Below, one piece after another: positions 45,482 through 56,569 of a DNA stretch of 64,000 nucleotides. The notes beneath the pieces were generated by a model. That model was given only the letters and a program-made list of their open reading frames with translations, did not search any database and had not been told where the DNA came from. A program made the position numbers and the translations under genes. Each line of letters opens with the position of its first letter. Positions within the stretch are counted from its first letter, which is position 1. Origin of the DNA: Isoetes taiwanensis (taxonomy: Eukaryota; Streptophyta; Lycopodiopsida; Isoetales; Isoetaceae); assembly GCA_021234155.1 (NCBI GenBank), contig JAJEKV010000071.1, forward strand, positions 3,718,483 through 3,782,482. Reading direction: 5' to 3'.

Positions 45482-46680
45482 TCAAGGTATAGGAGGTTGA
45501 ATGGTTAGCTTACTAAAAGCACGTGAGTGCTGCAACGACTGAGCAATGAGACGTGCTCCAGGAGATCGCAAGTCCGTGCAAAGGACTTGCCAAATAAGCT
45601 TAGAAGCTAGAACCTTTTTATGTATAGCCAAGTCCAGCATTCTTAGGCCACCATGCTTTTTGGGACGGGTGCACTTGCTCCATGCAACTTTAACTATCGC
45701 CCCCAATTCGTTCCCCTTCTATACAAAATTATGCACTAGAGCAGAGATCTCCTTGAACTTGCTAGATGGCGCTAGACGAGTGGAAATTGCATAAACGTGC
45801 ATATTGTAAAACACTGCCTGCTCCTCCAGTAGAGAAGGTCCCTCTAGAGATCCAATAGGATCTGATTGCACGCGTCAGAAATGGAAAAGTCCATGCCAAA
45901 AGGGACCCGGAGCAGACATGTTGGCTCCCCAGATGGTATAACTTTTCATGGGTACGACTACAACCAGGATGGGGGTGGAAGCCCAAACTACGCTGCATTT
46001 TGCCAATTAAGCAAGCACTCCGAGGCCAAAAAGAAGACATCTAACAACTGCTTCGCCACGCCAAGATTCTCATTTGCCCTTAACAAGAGAAATGTGTCAT
46101 CAGCAAATTAATTACAAATAACTTGCGAACCATTGGCCAGCTGTAGGCCCTAAATAAGATGGTCATCTAGAGCGCATCGCAGAAGCTACGTCAACCCTTC
46201 TGCCACAATGGTAAACAGTAATGGAGCTAAGGGATATCCCAACCAACTAAAGATATGCGGGAGGGTTGTCTTTGAAAGAGAACCGATAATATAGCAGAGC
46301 CTAGAAGCTTCCAAAGATGACCCAAAGCCAAGTGTAGGCATGATTCAAAGAAGGAATTCCCAAAAGACACTACCGTATGCTTTGGTGAAATCAAGCTTCA
46401 GGTAAGACACACGTTGCCCCGATGCGCGAGATCAATACATTCCCTCATAAGCTATTGCAACATTATCTAGAACTAGGTAGGAAACCTGTCTGTTCCTCAC
46501 TAATTGAAGCGTCCAGAATGGTCTTGAGCTTCTCAGCATAAGCTTTCGAAATAATCTTATATATAACTGGCAGCAAGGTGAGGGGCCTCCATTCGGAGAT
46601 GGTCCTAGGCTCTTTCACCTTAGGCATGAGAGCTATAAGTCCAGTATTCAAGATTTTATAATAGGAATGCAAGAGCTTTT
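45482..46680 (-). mobile_element. LINE (L1-like) reverse transcriptase fragment
   Basis: On the minus strand: ALMPKVKEPRTISEWRPLTL and VIYKIISKAYAEKLKTIL (46.63-46.49 kb) are RT motifs 0-2; FADDTFLLLRANENLG (46.10-46.05 kb) is the catalytic FADD box; KHGGLRMLDLAIHKKVLASK (45.65-45.59 kb) is the typical C-terminal region. Frames change at least twice and many stops are present. The endonuclease and 5' part are missing (5' truncation near 46680). Confidence 0.88.
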
Positions 46681-46778
46681 GGTATGCATCCCAAAGTAGA
46701 GATGAATAGCCTTTTTATGTAGAGCAAGTTTTTTTCCATAAGAAAAGAAGATAACAAAACGTACTAAATAAAAGTACA

Positions 46779-46798
46779 TGCCTATGACGGCATAGGCA
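46779..46798. repeat. inverted repeat TGCCTATG-ACGG-CATAGGCA
   Basis: 8 bp arms, 4 bp loop. A near-identical copy is at 51806-51825 and two variants at 51093-51112 and about 51138-51162. Confidence 0.85.
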
Positions 46799-47502
46799 AA
46801 GGCTTTTTAAAGGGGACTAGTAAATGTGTAACCGGCGTTGCCGGGCTAATGTCCTGGAATTATGTCCAGTTCATGATGGAACTCTAAATATGCATCTCCA
46901 CATGGCGCACATCACCAAGAGCCTAATGTTGTATTTTTGTGAATGCTTCCGTGATACCTTCACTTCTCCTACAAGTAACATCTTAGTCAGGGTAAAAGTG
47001 AAATGCATGTGCGAGTCATTGATTTGAACTGCCCACGATGTCTCACGATTTATATATGAGATAACTCATCCCAAACGTAGGCTCGTATAATAGAATCAGA
47101 TACCAAAAATAATCTATAGACCCTAAAATATGCTCCATTACATATTCTAGCACAAGTGAATTCCTTTGCTACTAAAACGTCGATTTGCCAGTGCACAGTA
47201 TCGTTTTTCATCTGATAAAGGAGTCAAACAATTGGAGGTTAGTCAAAGCATGTACTCCATCCTCCACCTACCTCACTCAAGGCAGGTTCCCTTGGTTACG
47301 CTTTAACAAATAGAAAGTCATCAATTAGTTGGATGAAGTGCTCCAACTTGACAGTCTCTTCTGTGCGAAATATTTCTTTGACCTTTGCAATGGGCTCCTC
47401 AATTTCCACGCTCGGTACCTCATGCACATGAGTGTAGTATTTTCATTTCCAATCAAAGTGAGGGAGGGAAGAAGGGAAATGAAATGAGATGGATGGTATT
47501 AC

Positions 47503-47540
47503 AGAGGGAGGGAGGGAGGGAGGGAGGGAGGGAGGGAGGG
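47503..47540. repeat. (GGGA)n microsatellite
   Basis: About nine consecutive GGGA units; the G-runs could form a quadruplex. Confidence 0.97.
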
Positions 47541-50519
47541 ATTCAACGCACACGTAATGAAACAAAGCTATTTTCTCTAAATTGTATAGCATTGGTCGAA
47601 TCTGGGCAAGGTGAATAGGAAAACCCTCTTCTTAATATCAATATAGGTGAAGCCTTTGTGCAAATTTTCAACATTGACATATGTACCCCTAGGCGTAAAA
47701 GTACAAAGAAAAAGGAATTATTGAACAGGACAATCAACATTACAATGCAAATGTATGCCCAAGTATATGTATCTCGATGGGTTTCTGATATTGATCATTG
47801 GCCTCTTCCCCATCGGCCAAAGAAATTATCCAAAGTTGGAATCTTGCCAGAAGCTCTTTGTAAAATTTGCCCTTGCAGCTGGGTAATCTACTTTGCCCTT
47901 GAAAATCTGACCCCCTCTCCTTTTAGCTCCCTACATTAATGTCCTTTTATATCCATTTCTTATCGTCCTTTTCTTCTCCATTGCCCCAAAATCATCTCAG
48001 CCTTAACATCCTAGAAAATGCATTTGGTCAGCATGCATCAAATCCTACTCTACCGCCTAATCTTCATATGTCTTTCACTTACTTAAATCTTATTAAAACC
48101 CACTCTATCACCCCGTCTTGACACGCTTCACTTACTTATACCTTATTTTAGCCTTTGATATTTTAACGCTTTAACAATTGCACAACATTATAACGCAGAA
48201 ATAAAAAGATTGTGATTTCTTTTAGGAATGTCCTCTAACCCTTCTGATTCTATGCGATACTAATGTAAGGACTAATTTCTTCATATTATATTGCAATGAT
48301 ATAAGCTTCATAATCATTATATGAGTAGTGTAGCAATATCATTTTTGTCATTGATAACATATTGGGGTCATGACTTTTACAATACAATTTAATGCAGTTT
48401 TTCAATTGTTCTATTTGTAGGTGAAGATCTATACATTCAGTAGAAGCTTTAAAGGTGCCATAAAGGAACATTGCACTCTCTGACTGATGGAATAATCTAG
48501 TGTGTTGCATCTATAGAAGGTACAATTCAGGATTCTCAAAATACATTTTCTGTTGCCCTGGCAAGAGATCTGTTGTAAAGAAATTGGCATTTTATGTGCT
48601 TTTTTCACATCTGCATATCGTGTAAAAGTGAGAAGAAATATACATGTCTCATGTATCACTAATGTAAATAGATCATTTTCAGAATAAGCAACAAAAATCA
48701 CAACTCAGCAAAAGAATTGCACGCAGGCATATATATACAATTCAAAGGCACACTTGTGGTGCCCATCATTTATGTAACAATAGGAGAACTGTAGATTGCA
48801 AGAAATCGAACCTTGATATATCATACCAACACAGCAAGCACAAAGAACTCAATAAAACAGAATATATCACTAAGCTTGCACCACTACTTATTGAATTTTG
48901 CTTATACAATACAATGGCAACTAATATCAAATCCTGTTGTGGTCCCCATCTATGCTTATCTGCTAAGAAAAGAACCAATACATTTACATGTAGCAACTTC
49001 TTTGCGGAAATTATATTGCAAAAATTATGAGTAGAGAATATGGAGCACAACTATTACCCAAAATTGCCTACCAGAAAAAATGTTGAATACGTCAAATATG
49101 TAAACCAAAGTTTGCAATAGTCTGCGTGTTTCTTACAGTCTAATCACATCTAGATTAAGTGGATTTCTTTGGGATGTTGAGATATGTAAGGCTTTTCTGA
49201 AAAAGCACATATTTTACCCAAGGTAAAATATGTGGACATATGAGAAGAGCCAAAGATGAGAAACTAATTGACATGTATATGTTCCAGCAGATCTCTGTAG
49301 CCGCACAGCAACAACTTTAGAACCATTGCATATGTGAAAGCAAAAGATGAAAGTAAAGCGAGATGGAATTATAGTCTCATATTAATTTGTACATGAAAAT
49401 CTAAGAGAATAAACCAGGACTTCCAGAGAAATCCTCTGGTTATAAGACATGCCTATTATAACAGCCTATGCATTAAATAGTAAAAAAACCAACCTGATCT
49501 CGTGGCAATTTGATCTCATAGCAACTCAACAACCATAATCATTGGTTACCTTTTTTTATCGTTGGGGCCACATAAAATTTTCCTACAACAAAATAAAGGC
49601 ACAAATATGGAGATATGGAAGAAATCCAGCCAGTTGGCAAGCTATAAAAACAAAAAAACATTGAGGGTTAACCTAATCAGGTATGCATTGACGGAGAAAT
49701 AAAGTAATTTTTAAGAGATTGCATACACAATATGGAAAAAGAACAGCAGCATGGGTGTTTACAATAATGATTTGCCAAACGCATTAACCGGCTTCTGTCA
49801 TTTTTTGGGCGGTGGAGAAAATGATGGCAATGAGAAAAAATCAGGATGCCCATTCTAGTTTGCATGATTGCTCCCATAGCTAAAACATCCAGTGTGTGAG
49901 GTGAGCAACATGGATACAGTAAATGAAGTATAGAGATTGCAATCATGGTCCACAAGTGCAGAAATAAGTCTCAAACATCACTACAGTTGATGTGTGGCAA
50001 AAGGACGCATCTAGCTTCATTTTGCCAATGCAATAGGCACCAAGTTTATAGGGTGATCGCCATAACAGCCAAAATAATATTAGTCAATACTGATAAATCA
50101 TACAGTTCCCCTTTCTTCAAACTCTAATCAATTGCAGCAGTTGGATTTAAGGAAGCCCAAAAAGAACAAGTCCCAAAGAACAGCATTGATAGGATAATCA
50201 TTTATAGAATACACAGCCCTAAATATTGTGTAGTATGTTGTAATCGTCTCCTTAGGGTTCTGACATGGTTTCAGACAAAACATGCTCTTTTTCTATATGG
50301 TAAGCATCTATCAATATAGTGCCACTCAAAAGCTACGGTTTGTCTGAATTCACATCTTTGAACTAAAAGAACTAACATGTATGTCAATTTTGCAGTAGTA
50401 AACTCATGAATGGCCCAATCTAATCTACCTTCCAGAGATCTTTCAACAACAAATGCATAAATGTAGAGATATACCTCTATCATTGAACTCATGTGGCAGG
50501 GCACTCCTGGTGCATAAAG

Positions 50520-50815
50520 GTCAAAGATGACATTTATCCTTCAACTTTGCAGGCATGTCTAACAGAAAATCAAAGAAGCTGCAAAAATGAATCACAAACT
50601 TGGGAGGCTTAGTATCATCTTGCAAATGCACAGTGGCAGAAAGCTTAAACTGATTTGTCCTCATTATTCCGTTCAACACCAAATGAAAGTCCTTGTTTTG
50701 CAACCTTGCCATCAACAAAGGCCCCATTAGAAAAACTTGCCTTGAGCTTCAAATCAACAGTGTGGCCAATGGATTGCGGCCAGAGCTTGGCTAAGGCAAT
50801 GGGATGTCCAATAGA
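50520..50815 (-). pseudogene. exon-like fragment, unknown protein
   Basis: The minus strand from about 50810 reads PIALAKLWPQSIGHTVDLKL then FSNGAFVDGKVAKQGLSFGV, which looks coding (alternating beta-type residues), but the frame breaks near 50655. A second frame gives FKLSATVHLQDDTKPPKFVI. Two frames and no neighbours suggest a decayed gene copy. No family assigned. Confidence 0.3.
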
Positions 50816-52813
50816 GGATGTTGTACATGGATAGAATGGCTAACAGAGGTTTCGCCCCAGGCTGCACTGCGCGCAGACAAATATCTGGGGCGAGCGTTAC
50901 AGCGTCGTCAAGAAACGGCTCAAACCCTAGTGCTAAAAAAAAACGTCAAAAAACTTTTCTCGAACCACATCTTTCCGATCCCAAAATAACGCTTTTGGCC
51001 AGAAAATACATTTTTTGCTTCCAAAAGTAACGCCGGAAAAGGGCACACCGGCATCAGCAAAAAACCCAAGAAACTTTTTAAGTAAGTAGATTTGCCCATA
51101 ATGGCATAAGCAAAGCACTTTTTGAAAATGGGATTTGCCCATGACAGATGACGGCATAGGAAAAGACCTTTTTTTTGAAACGAGTCACTAAATGGAGTGC
51201 TTAGGAGCAGCATGGATTTTGCAGTTTGGCGCCCAGGGTTCTTTAGTATCCTGACGATTCTTAAGTCCAATGGTTTTGCAGATCCGATGCCCGGGGTTTT
51301 TTAGAATTCGGATAGTTTTTAAATCTGAATCTCGAATCTGTGAGATTTTGCTTTGCCCAGATGACCTAACTTGTTTTATTTATGTCACTTGACAGATTTA
51401 ACGGAGTGCCATACTGTGCCTAAGGAGCTTGGCAGCTTGTCTCAATATCGTATATGTGTTCAAAGGAGCATGCATAGCCAAAGAGAATTGCAAGAAAGAG
51501 GTATGAAATTTGACTTATTTTATGCAAAATTTATTTGATTTTTGTTTGCTTATGTTGATATTTGTGGAATTTTAAGCTTTGTAATGCTCTTTTTGTTGGA
51601 TTTCTGGCATTAAATTCTATAGTATTCTTGCTCGTTTTTTTTCTTCTGATTTTTGCACATTTCTCTTTAATCATAGGATTTCATGCTCAAGTTCATCTTC
51701 TTTTGTTTTTGTTTTTTGCTCTAGACAATGCACAAACACATAGCAATATTAGTTTGATATTCTTGCCTATGCATTTATAAACAATGATCAATTATATATA
51801 TAGATTGCCTATGACGGCATAAGCATGCAATATTTCTTTTTAAGTCTTTTTTTCATGACCACATAGAGAAAGCATAATTTTTATTGTGTCTTGCCTATGA
51901 GATAGATTACTTTCCTAAGTATTTTGCATATGACAGCTTCCACAAGGAACAAATTTTTATGTTAGTTGCTTATGACTTCTTAGACATCATCAATTTTTTT
52001 AAACCTCTTGCCCATGGGCTTCTGTTCCCATGCCTTTATAAAAATCACTAAATTCTTAGTCTTATTAACTTGTGCATAGGTTGAAGATAATTATCAGTGG
52101 TTGAGGCACTAGATTTGTTAACATTTGGGAGATGCTCCACATGTGTTACTGTAGTTAGATCCCCAGATGTCAACTACAACACAATAAGTATGGACTTTAG
52201 AAATGTTTTTCAGCATCCAACAGTTCCTGCAAAGCTCACAGAATTGTCAATTCTTACTATTCTTACTAGAACTCTCAACGTTTCATTAATCCTTTCATTT
52301 AATATTCTCCCAACTAGGGGATTGGATTGTTGCCTGTGACTGTTCTTCAATATTTGTGAGTAATGTTCTACAATATTTGCTTGGTTTTTGCTTCCAATCA
52401 TTGCGCCTATGTGCCTTGAGAAATGTTCAAGCTATTTTTCCTTGATTAAATCAACTCTTGCCACAAAGACTATTAAATGAAATTGGTTTGTTGGCAGTGC
52501 TTTGTCACTGCATGAGCTTTGTTTGTAGGAGCTCCTCTGCAGTACCTTTTTTGAGGGGACCATCACTGCTTGTGTCAATAGCTCTTCTATAGAATTATCA
52601 CAATGAGCACAATTTACGACAAGAGGTATCCTTATGTCCTTATTATTGACTGTAGCTGGTTTCATGGTACTTCGCAAGTTCATAACCTTCGTTTCCAAAA
52701 TCAACTTTTTGCAACTACTTCTGCTTATTATTTTGCAGGCATTTACTAATTCAAGTGCACTAAAGCTCCTCTCCAGCTTCTTATTTTTGTTTCAGGATGG
52801 AGTGGACTGCATG

Positions 52814-53064
52814 GCATCAATCAAGCCTGAATGTAGAGCTCAAATTTGGCCTAGATGCCTCCAGGGCTCTAATAATAATTGTTGTGAATAGCTAAATGCT
52901 GGACAGAGAATAATTTGGATACTTCCTAAGGATGTGAATAAATGATTTTGGTCTTGAAAGTTGATGTCTAAACCTAAGCTATACTCTATCTAAGTAGGGA
53001 AGGGCTTTTTCCATGTAGAACTAATAAATGATACATGAGGAAAGAGTATGTTGATGCAATAACA
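52814..53064 (+). repeat. direct repeat, copy 1
   Basis: Shares ATCAATCAAGCCTGAATGTA, AATAATTTGGATACTTC, GGTCTTGAAAGTTGA and GTTGATGC with 53576-53785 in the same order. Copy 1 has an extra 45 bp near 52845. Confidence 0.9.
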
Positions 53065-53575
53065 AGCCTAGATCCATATTGTTTATACATTTGGGAATAG
53101 ATTTAATCGTCTGACCACTACCTGTTAAATTCTAGTGAATCGCCTGATTAGTTTTTTTAGACTTGATACTGCAGCTCATAATTCTGTGCACAAGGTGGTT
53201 AAATCTTTTGCACAACATCAACTTACAGGGGGCATTCCTCAAAGATTAACTATAGCTTAGAACACAGATTAATCTTTATTTGCTTTGAACTGATACCTCT
53301 TGTCTTGATAGTATTCTCCATATGAGCGATTGCTGGAAGTATATTAGAGCTGAAGGAAGTATATATATGCCTCCCTTAGCATATTTTGCTTTCCAACAAG
53401 AATGCCAGTATCTGTACTTCTTGATTAATGCTCTGCATAACTAATTAAACTACCATGGCCATTCTTGAATATTCTACCTTAGGCTTGATGTAGCAGTGTA
53501 GATGTATTAATAATTTAAGGTGAATCACTTAGTGAAGCATAGCTGATAATTTGGCCTTGCCTTTAGACTGTATGT

Positions 53576-53785
53576 TATCAATCAAGCCTGAATGTAAAGC
53601 TCAGATTAGATAAATATTGGACAGAAAATAATTTGGATACTTCTTAAGAATGTGAATAAATGGTTTTGGTCTTGAAAGTTGAGCTCTAGACTTGAGCTAT
53701 ACTTTGTCTAAGTAGGAAAGGGTGTTCTCCATATAGAAATTATAGAATGATCACGAGGAAATAGTCTGTTGATGCTTAAATGTGG
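53576..53785 (+). repeat. direct repeat, copy 2
   Basis: Diverged second copy of 52814-53064, 0.5 kb further on, same orientation. Probably an old local duplication or two copies of a small element. Confidence 0.9.
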
Positions 53786-54459
53786 AGTTGCTTTGTCGAA
53801 AAGTATGTTACTCAATGTAGATGCCTTGTTGGGCGACACACATGACACAACTACATTGTAGATAGTTGTACACAATTGGAATGCTCCCTTGCATTGTAGT
53901 TCTTTCAGAGTGTTATTTAGCTAGATGGTGCTTAACAATTCGATAAGATGAAATCAAGTTAAATTGAAACATACTAGAGCAATACCAGAGAGCTCAATTG
54001 CACATGACAACTAACTTAGAAATGTGAGTTAAATTTATGCTGTGTAGGTTGACATGAAATGTTTTTGCCGCTTCATATTGGTGGAACTGAATGTCTAATT
54101 GAAGGCACTCAACAAACAGTTTAGAGATGTGTATTCGTTATAGTCAAATCTTGCAGACAAATGTTTGGAAACAAACATGAAATTTGCCAATTTAATTCCA
54201 CATATAATATCTTCCTTGAAACATCAAATGCAAAATATTAACATATTATCATCTCCAATATCTATAGTGAATAAGCTTGTTAAGGTTTAAATGCCTAAAC
54301 AAGGAGAAGGTTGCCCAATGTTTTTTTTTGTCACGGTTGCCCTTAGGTTGGGTTTGGAAATTGTAAAATAGGGCACGTGTTTTTTAGCAATGGTGTTCTG
54401 GTTTTGGTTTTTGTGTTGGGCCTTTTTTTTTGCAGTTTTTCTCCTGCTGTAACCGCCGG

Positions 54460-56118
54460 ATGGAGGTGCGCCTGTCGGAAATGGGTCTTCTGTGGCTGGC
54501 GAATCCGGACAGGTGGTCGAAGGTACAGCTGGGCTTCCGGGATGTTTGGAGTTGCCATTTGGAGTCTTTTCTTCTGTATCTGTTAGCTGTTGGATGGCGG
54601 AGACGGCTTGTTCAGTTGTGGGATCTTCAGGTAAATGAGATTTTGCTTGCAATTCTGCTTGCCAGTATGATGCTTCGTAGGCTAGCTAGGAACCCAGGGC
54701 CGTTTGGTTGCGTGGATGAGGAGGGCCGTCCTCCAGAGAGCAGCTCCGTTGCTGCTGCTAGAGCAGTGAGACAAGACATTGCATCCCATGGAGATGGGCT
54801 ATTTCACAGATCTATGTTCTGTGAGGTACCTCCTACTGTGGAGGGGCTGTCCATTCTTGCTGATGCTGCCCAGGATATAGCAGGGGCAGGTAGAAAGAAG
54901 GGCCGTCCAAGGAAGGACCCTTTGGAGAAGGAATGGGAGTTATGGTTGAAGGAATTGAACAAGAAAGAGAAGGCTGAATTAAGAGAGAAGGAGAAGAGGG
55001 CAAAGGAGGAGGGGAAAGCAGATAGAAAGAGAGCTAGATTGGAGAAACAGAAGGACAGGTTGGAGAAGGAGGCTGCTGCTAAGGCACAGAAGGAAAAAAA
55101 GAAGGCTGAGGATGCCATGAAAAAGCAAAAGCGAAGTGGTAAGAGAGGAGTTCCGGATGTGGAGAAGTCCACAGTGACAGATTTGAGCGTCACTGTTAGT
55201 GTTGCAGGTGCTGACATTTCAGAAGCTGTGTACATTGGAACCTGCAAGTTCTTGGATGAGTACTGTATTGCCGGCATTGTGGCTCAAGAACGAGGCAGTG
55301 AGTTAGATCATTTGCATATTCAAGCCACCTTCAGAATGGAATTGACGACGCCTACGTCTGTGAATTCTCGTCTGAAGAATTGGCTGGACTGGGCAGATCA
55401 TAGACCACCTGGCAGTGTTATCATGTGCAAAGCTTTAAAGGATACTCGTCTCCACTGCTTCGAAGGCATGGTCGGGTATTGTCTTAAGGATATTGGTAAG
55501 CTACACTTCCGTTATCACATAAAGGAAGTGACTGCGGAGCAGATGGAAAGAGGGAAGAATTTATACGCTTTGTACGGTGCTGGGGAAATCAAAAACACTG
55601 TAGTTCTGGATAATAGAAATCTTATGCAGAGGGCTAAACATTTTATTCTGTACCATGGCCGAAAACAGCGAACTCCATCCCTTTGTTATACTATTGCAAG
55701 AATGTTGAGAACGGGGGGCTTTATTTTGTCGAGTGCTTGGGTGTTGCCGCTAAACGTTGCATACGTGAGATATGAGAGAGTAGAAGCGGCATGGAGGCTG
55801 ACTTTAGATCCATCTCATGCTTCCATTAAAGACGTGAGGTGCGTGATCTATGGTATCCCAGATGGAACCGCTCCTGTAGAGCGTGTCGGTAAGAGGAGAC
55901 GCAGGTTTTGGGACGATTACATTGCCTCCAGAGAGCTCGATGAATTGGATGGTTCTGATAGTATGCTGGATGGTGAGAGTGGAGGAGATGAGGAGGGGGG
56001 AGGTGAAGAGTACAGAGAGGAGACGCCTGGTTTTATTGCTCCTGTGAACGCTGATGTGTTGCCTTTCCAAGATTACATTTCCCTCGATTTAGATGATAAC
56101 ACGCTTGCTATCTCTTGA
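54460..56118 (+). CDS. Replitron-like Y1-HUH endonuclease (transposase/Rep)
   Basis: A 552-codon open frame with no lesion. Counting from the ATG at 54460: residues 143-152 GRKKGRPRKDP, an AT-hook-like motif; about 157-225 a Lys/Glu coiled coil (KAELREKEKRAKEEGKADRK); 255-345 a Rep-type HUH domain with YIGTCKFLDEYCIAGIVAQE, the HUH motif LDHLHIQATF near 281-290, and the catalytic-tyrosine motif GYCLKDIGK near 339-346. A region of about 120 residues (oligomerisation-like, RTPSLCYTIARMLRTGGFIL) and an acidic tail follow. No helicase follows the Tyr, unlike Helitrons and CRESS Rep proteins. HUH plus a single Tyr matches Replitrons, a group reported as abundant in non-seed plants. The enzyme would nick one DNA strand and become linked to it. 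The open frame begins further upstream at a TTTTTTTGCAG acceptor, so an upstream exon is possible; another candidate start is ATG 54669. Confidence 0.72.
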   Translation: MEVRLSEMGLLWLANPDRWSKVQLGFRDVWSCHLESFLLYLLAVGWRRRLVQLWDLQVNEILLAILLASMMLRRLARNPGPFGCVDEEGRPPESSSVAAARAVRQDIASHGDGLFHRSMFCEVPPTVEGLSILADAAQDIAGAGRKKGRPRKDPLEKEWELWLKELNKKEKAELREKEKRAKEEGKADRKRARLEKQKDRLEKEAAAKAQKEKKKAEDAMKKQKRSGKRGVPDVEKSTVTDLSVTVSVAGADISEAVYIGTCKFLDEYCIAGIVAQERGSELDHLHIQATFRMELTTPTSVNSRLKNWLDWADHRPPGSVIMCKALKDTRLHCFEGMVGYCLKDIGKLHFRYHIKEVTAEQMERGKNLYALYGAGEIKNTVVLDNRNLMQRAKHFILYHGRKQRTPSLCYTIARMLRTGGFILSSAWVLPLNVAYVRYERVEAAWRLTLDPSHASIKDVRCVIYGIPDGTAPVERVGKRRRRFWDDYIASRELDELDGSDSMLDGESGGDEEGGGEEYREETPGFIAPVNADVLPFQDYISLDLDDNTLAIS

Positions 56119-56183
56119 TTGTATGTTCTGCTCTATAGTCGTTTATGTGCGATAGACATTTACTCTTTGATTTGGTGATGCAG

Positions 56184-56563
56184 ATCCTGATGACGATCGT
56201 GAAGGAAGAGTTGCTGAGTTGTTTTCACCGTTTGTTTCTCTAGATAGTGAGTCTGAGGGCACTGATGTGCAGAAGGAAATAGAGGCTGCTGTCCCTCCTG
56301 TGCATGCAGGCCCCTTTTTTGATCCGCAAGAGATGGCTAAGCACACAGCGCGCATAATCCATGACTTGCAGATTGCTCTGACGAATGCTTTTGATATTCT
56401 TGAAGAATGTCTGTGCGCTATGGATTATCCTGGTATTGATGTGTCGCAGAAGGAAAGGAGGATCTTTCGTGCCGAGATGAACCGTGTGTGCGGCCTTCTG
56501 TTGTGGAAGCTTAGGGACTTTGAGTCGCTTGCTCTTGCTCATGAGAGTACCATGCATGCTTAG
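56184..56563 (+). CDS. probable 3' exon or partner ORF of the Replitron-like gene
   Basis: After an acceptor-like GGTGATGCAG at 56174-56183 the frame DPDDDREGRVAELFSPFVSL continues with FFDPQEMAKHTARIIHDLQI, MDYPGIDVSQKERRIFRAEM and ends LALAHESTMHA, TAG at about 56561. It is helical and probably a dimerisation module. It joins the HUH frame if splicing uses a phase-1 donor such as G/GTGAGAG at 55973 (intron 211 bp); the uninterrupted frame instead runs to a stop at 56118. It has no start codon of its own in a convincing place, which favours splicing. Confidence 0.5.
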
Positions 56564-56569
56564 TTGCAT

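Larger units (their letters stand above)
46690..50500. other. noncoding region
   Basis: No conserved domain on either strand. Contains the inverted repeat TGCCTATGACGGCATAGGCA at 46779-46798, a GGGA microsatellite at 47503-47540 and long AT-rich stretches. Short ORFs at 48.4-49.1 and 49.7-50.1 kb have no features that support coding. Confidence 0.5.
50830..54280. other. noncoding region with dispersed duplications
   Basis: 51.05-51.2 kb contains repeated pieces built on TTGCCCAT...GGCATAAGCAAAG and CTTTTTGAAA; 51.8-52.05 kb repeats TTGCCTATGA-like starts several times. A 210-250 bp segment is duplicated (52814-53064 and 53576-53785). No coding domain was seen. Confidence 0.5.

Noticed and set aside
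47385-47618. GREGGREGGIQR-type ORF
   Set aside because: Translation of the GGGA microsatellite.
50818-51270. Overlapping ORFs on both strands around 51 kb
   Set aside because: They cover the TTGCCCAT/CTTTTTGAAA repeats and have no motifs or splice support.
54804-55277. 157-codon minus-strand frame, Phe/Ser/Ala-rich
   Set aside because: Antisense shadow of the Lys/Glu coiled coil of the HUH gene; no motif of its own.
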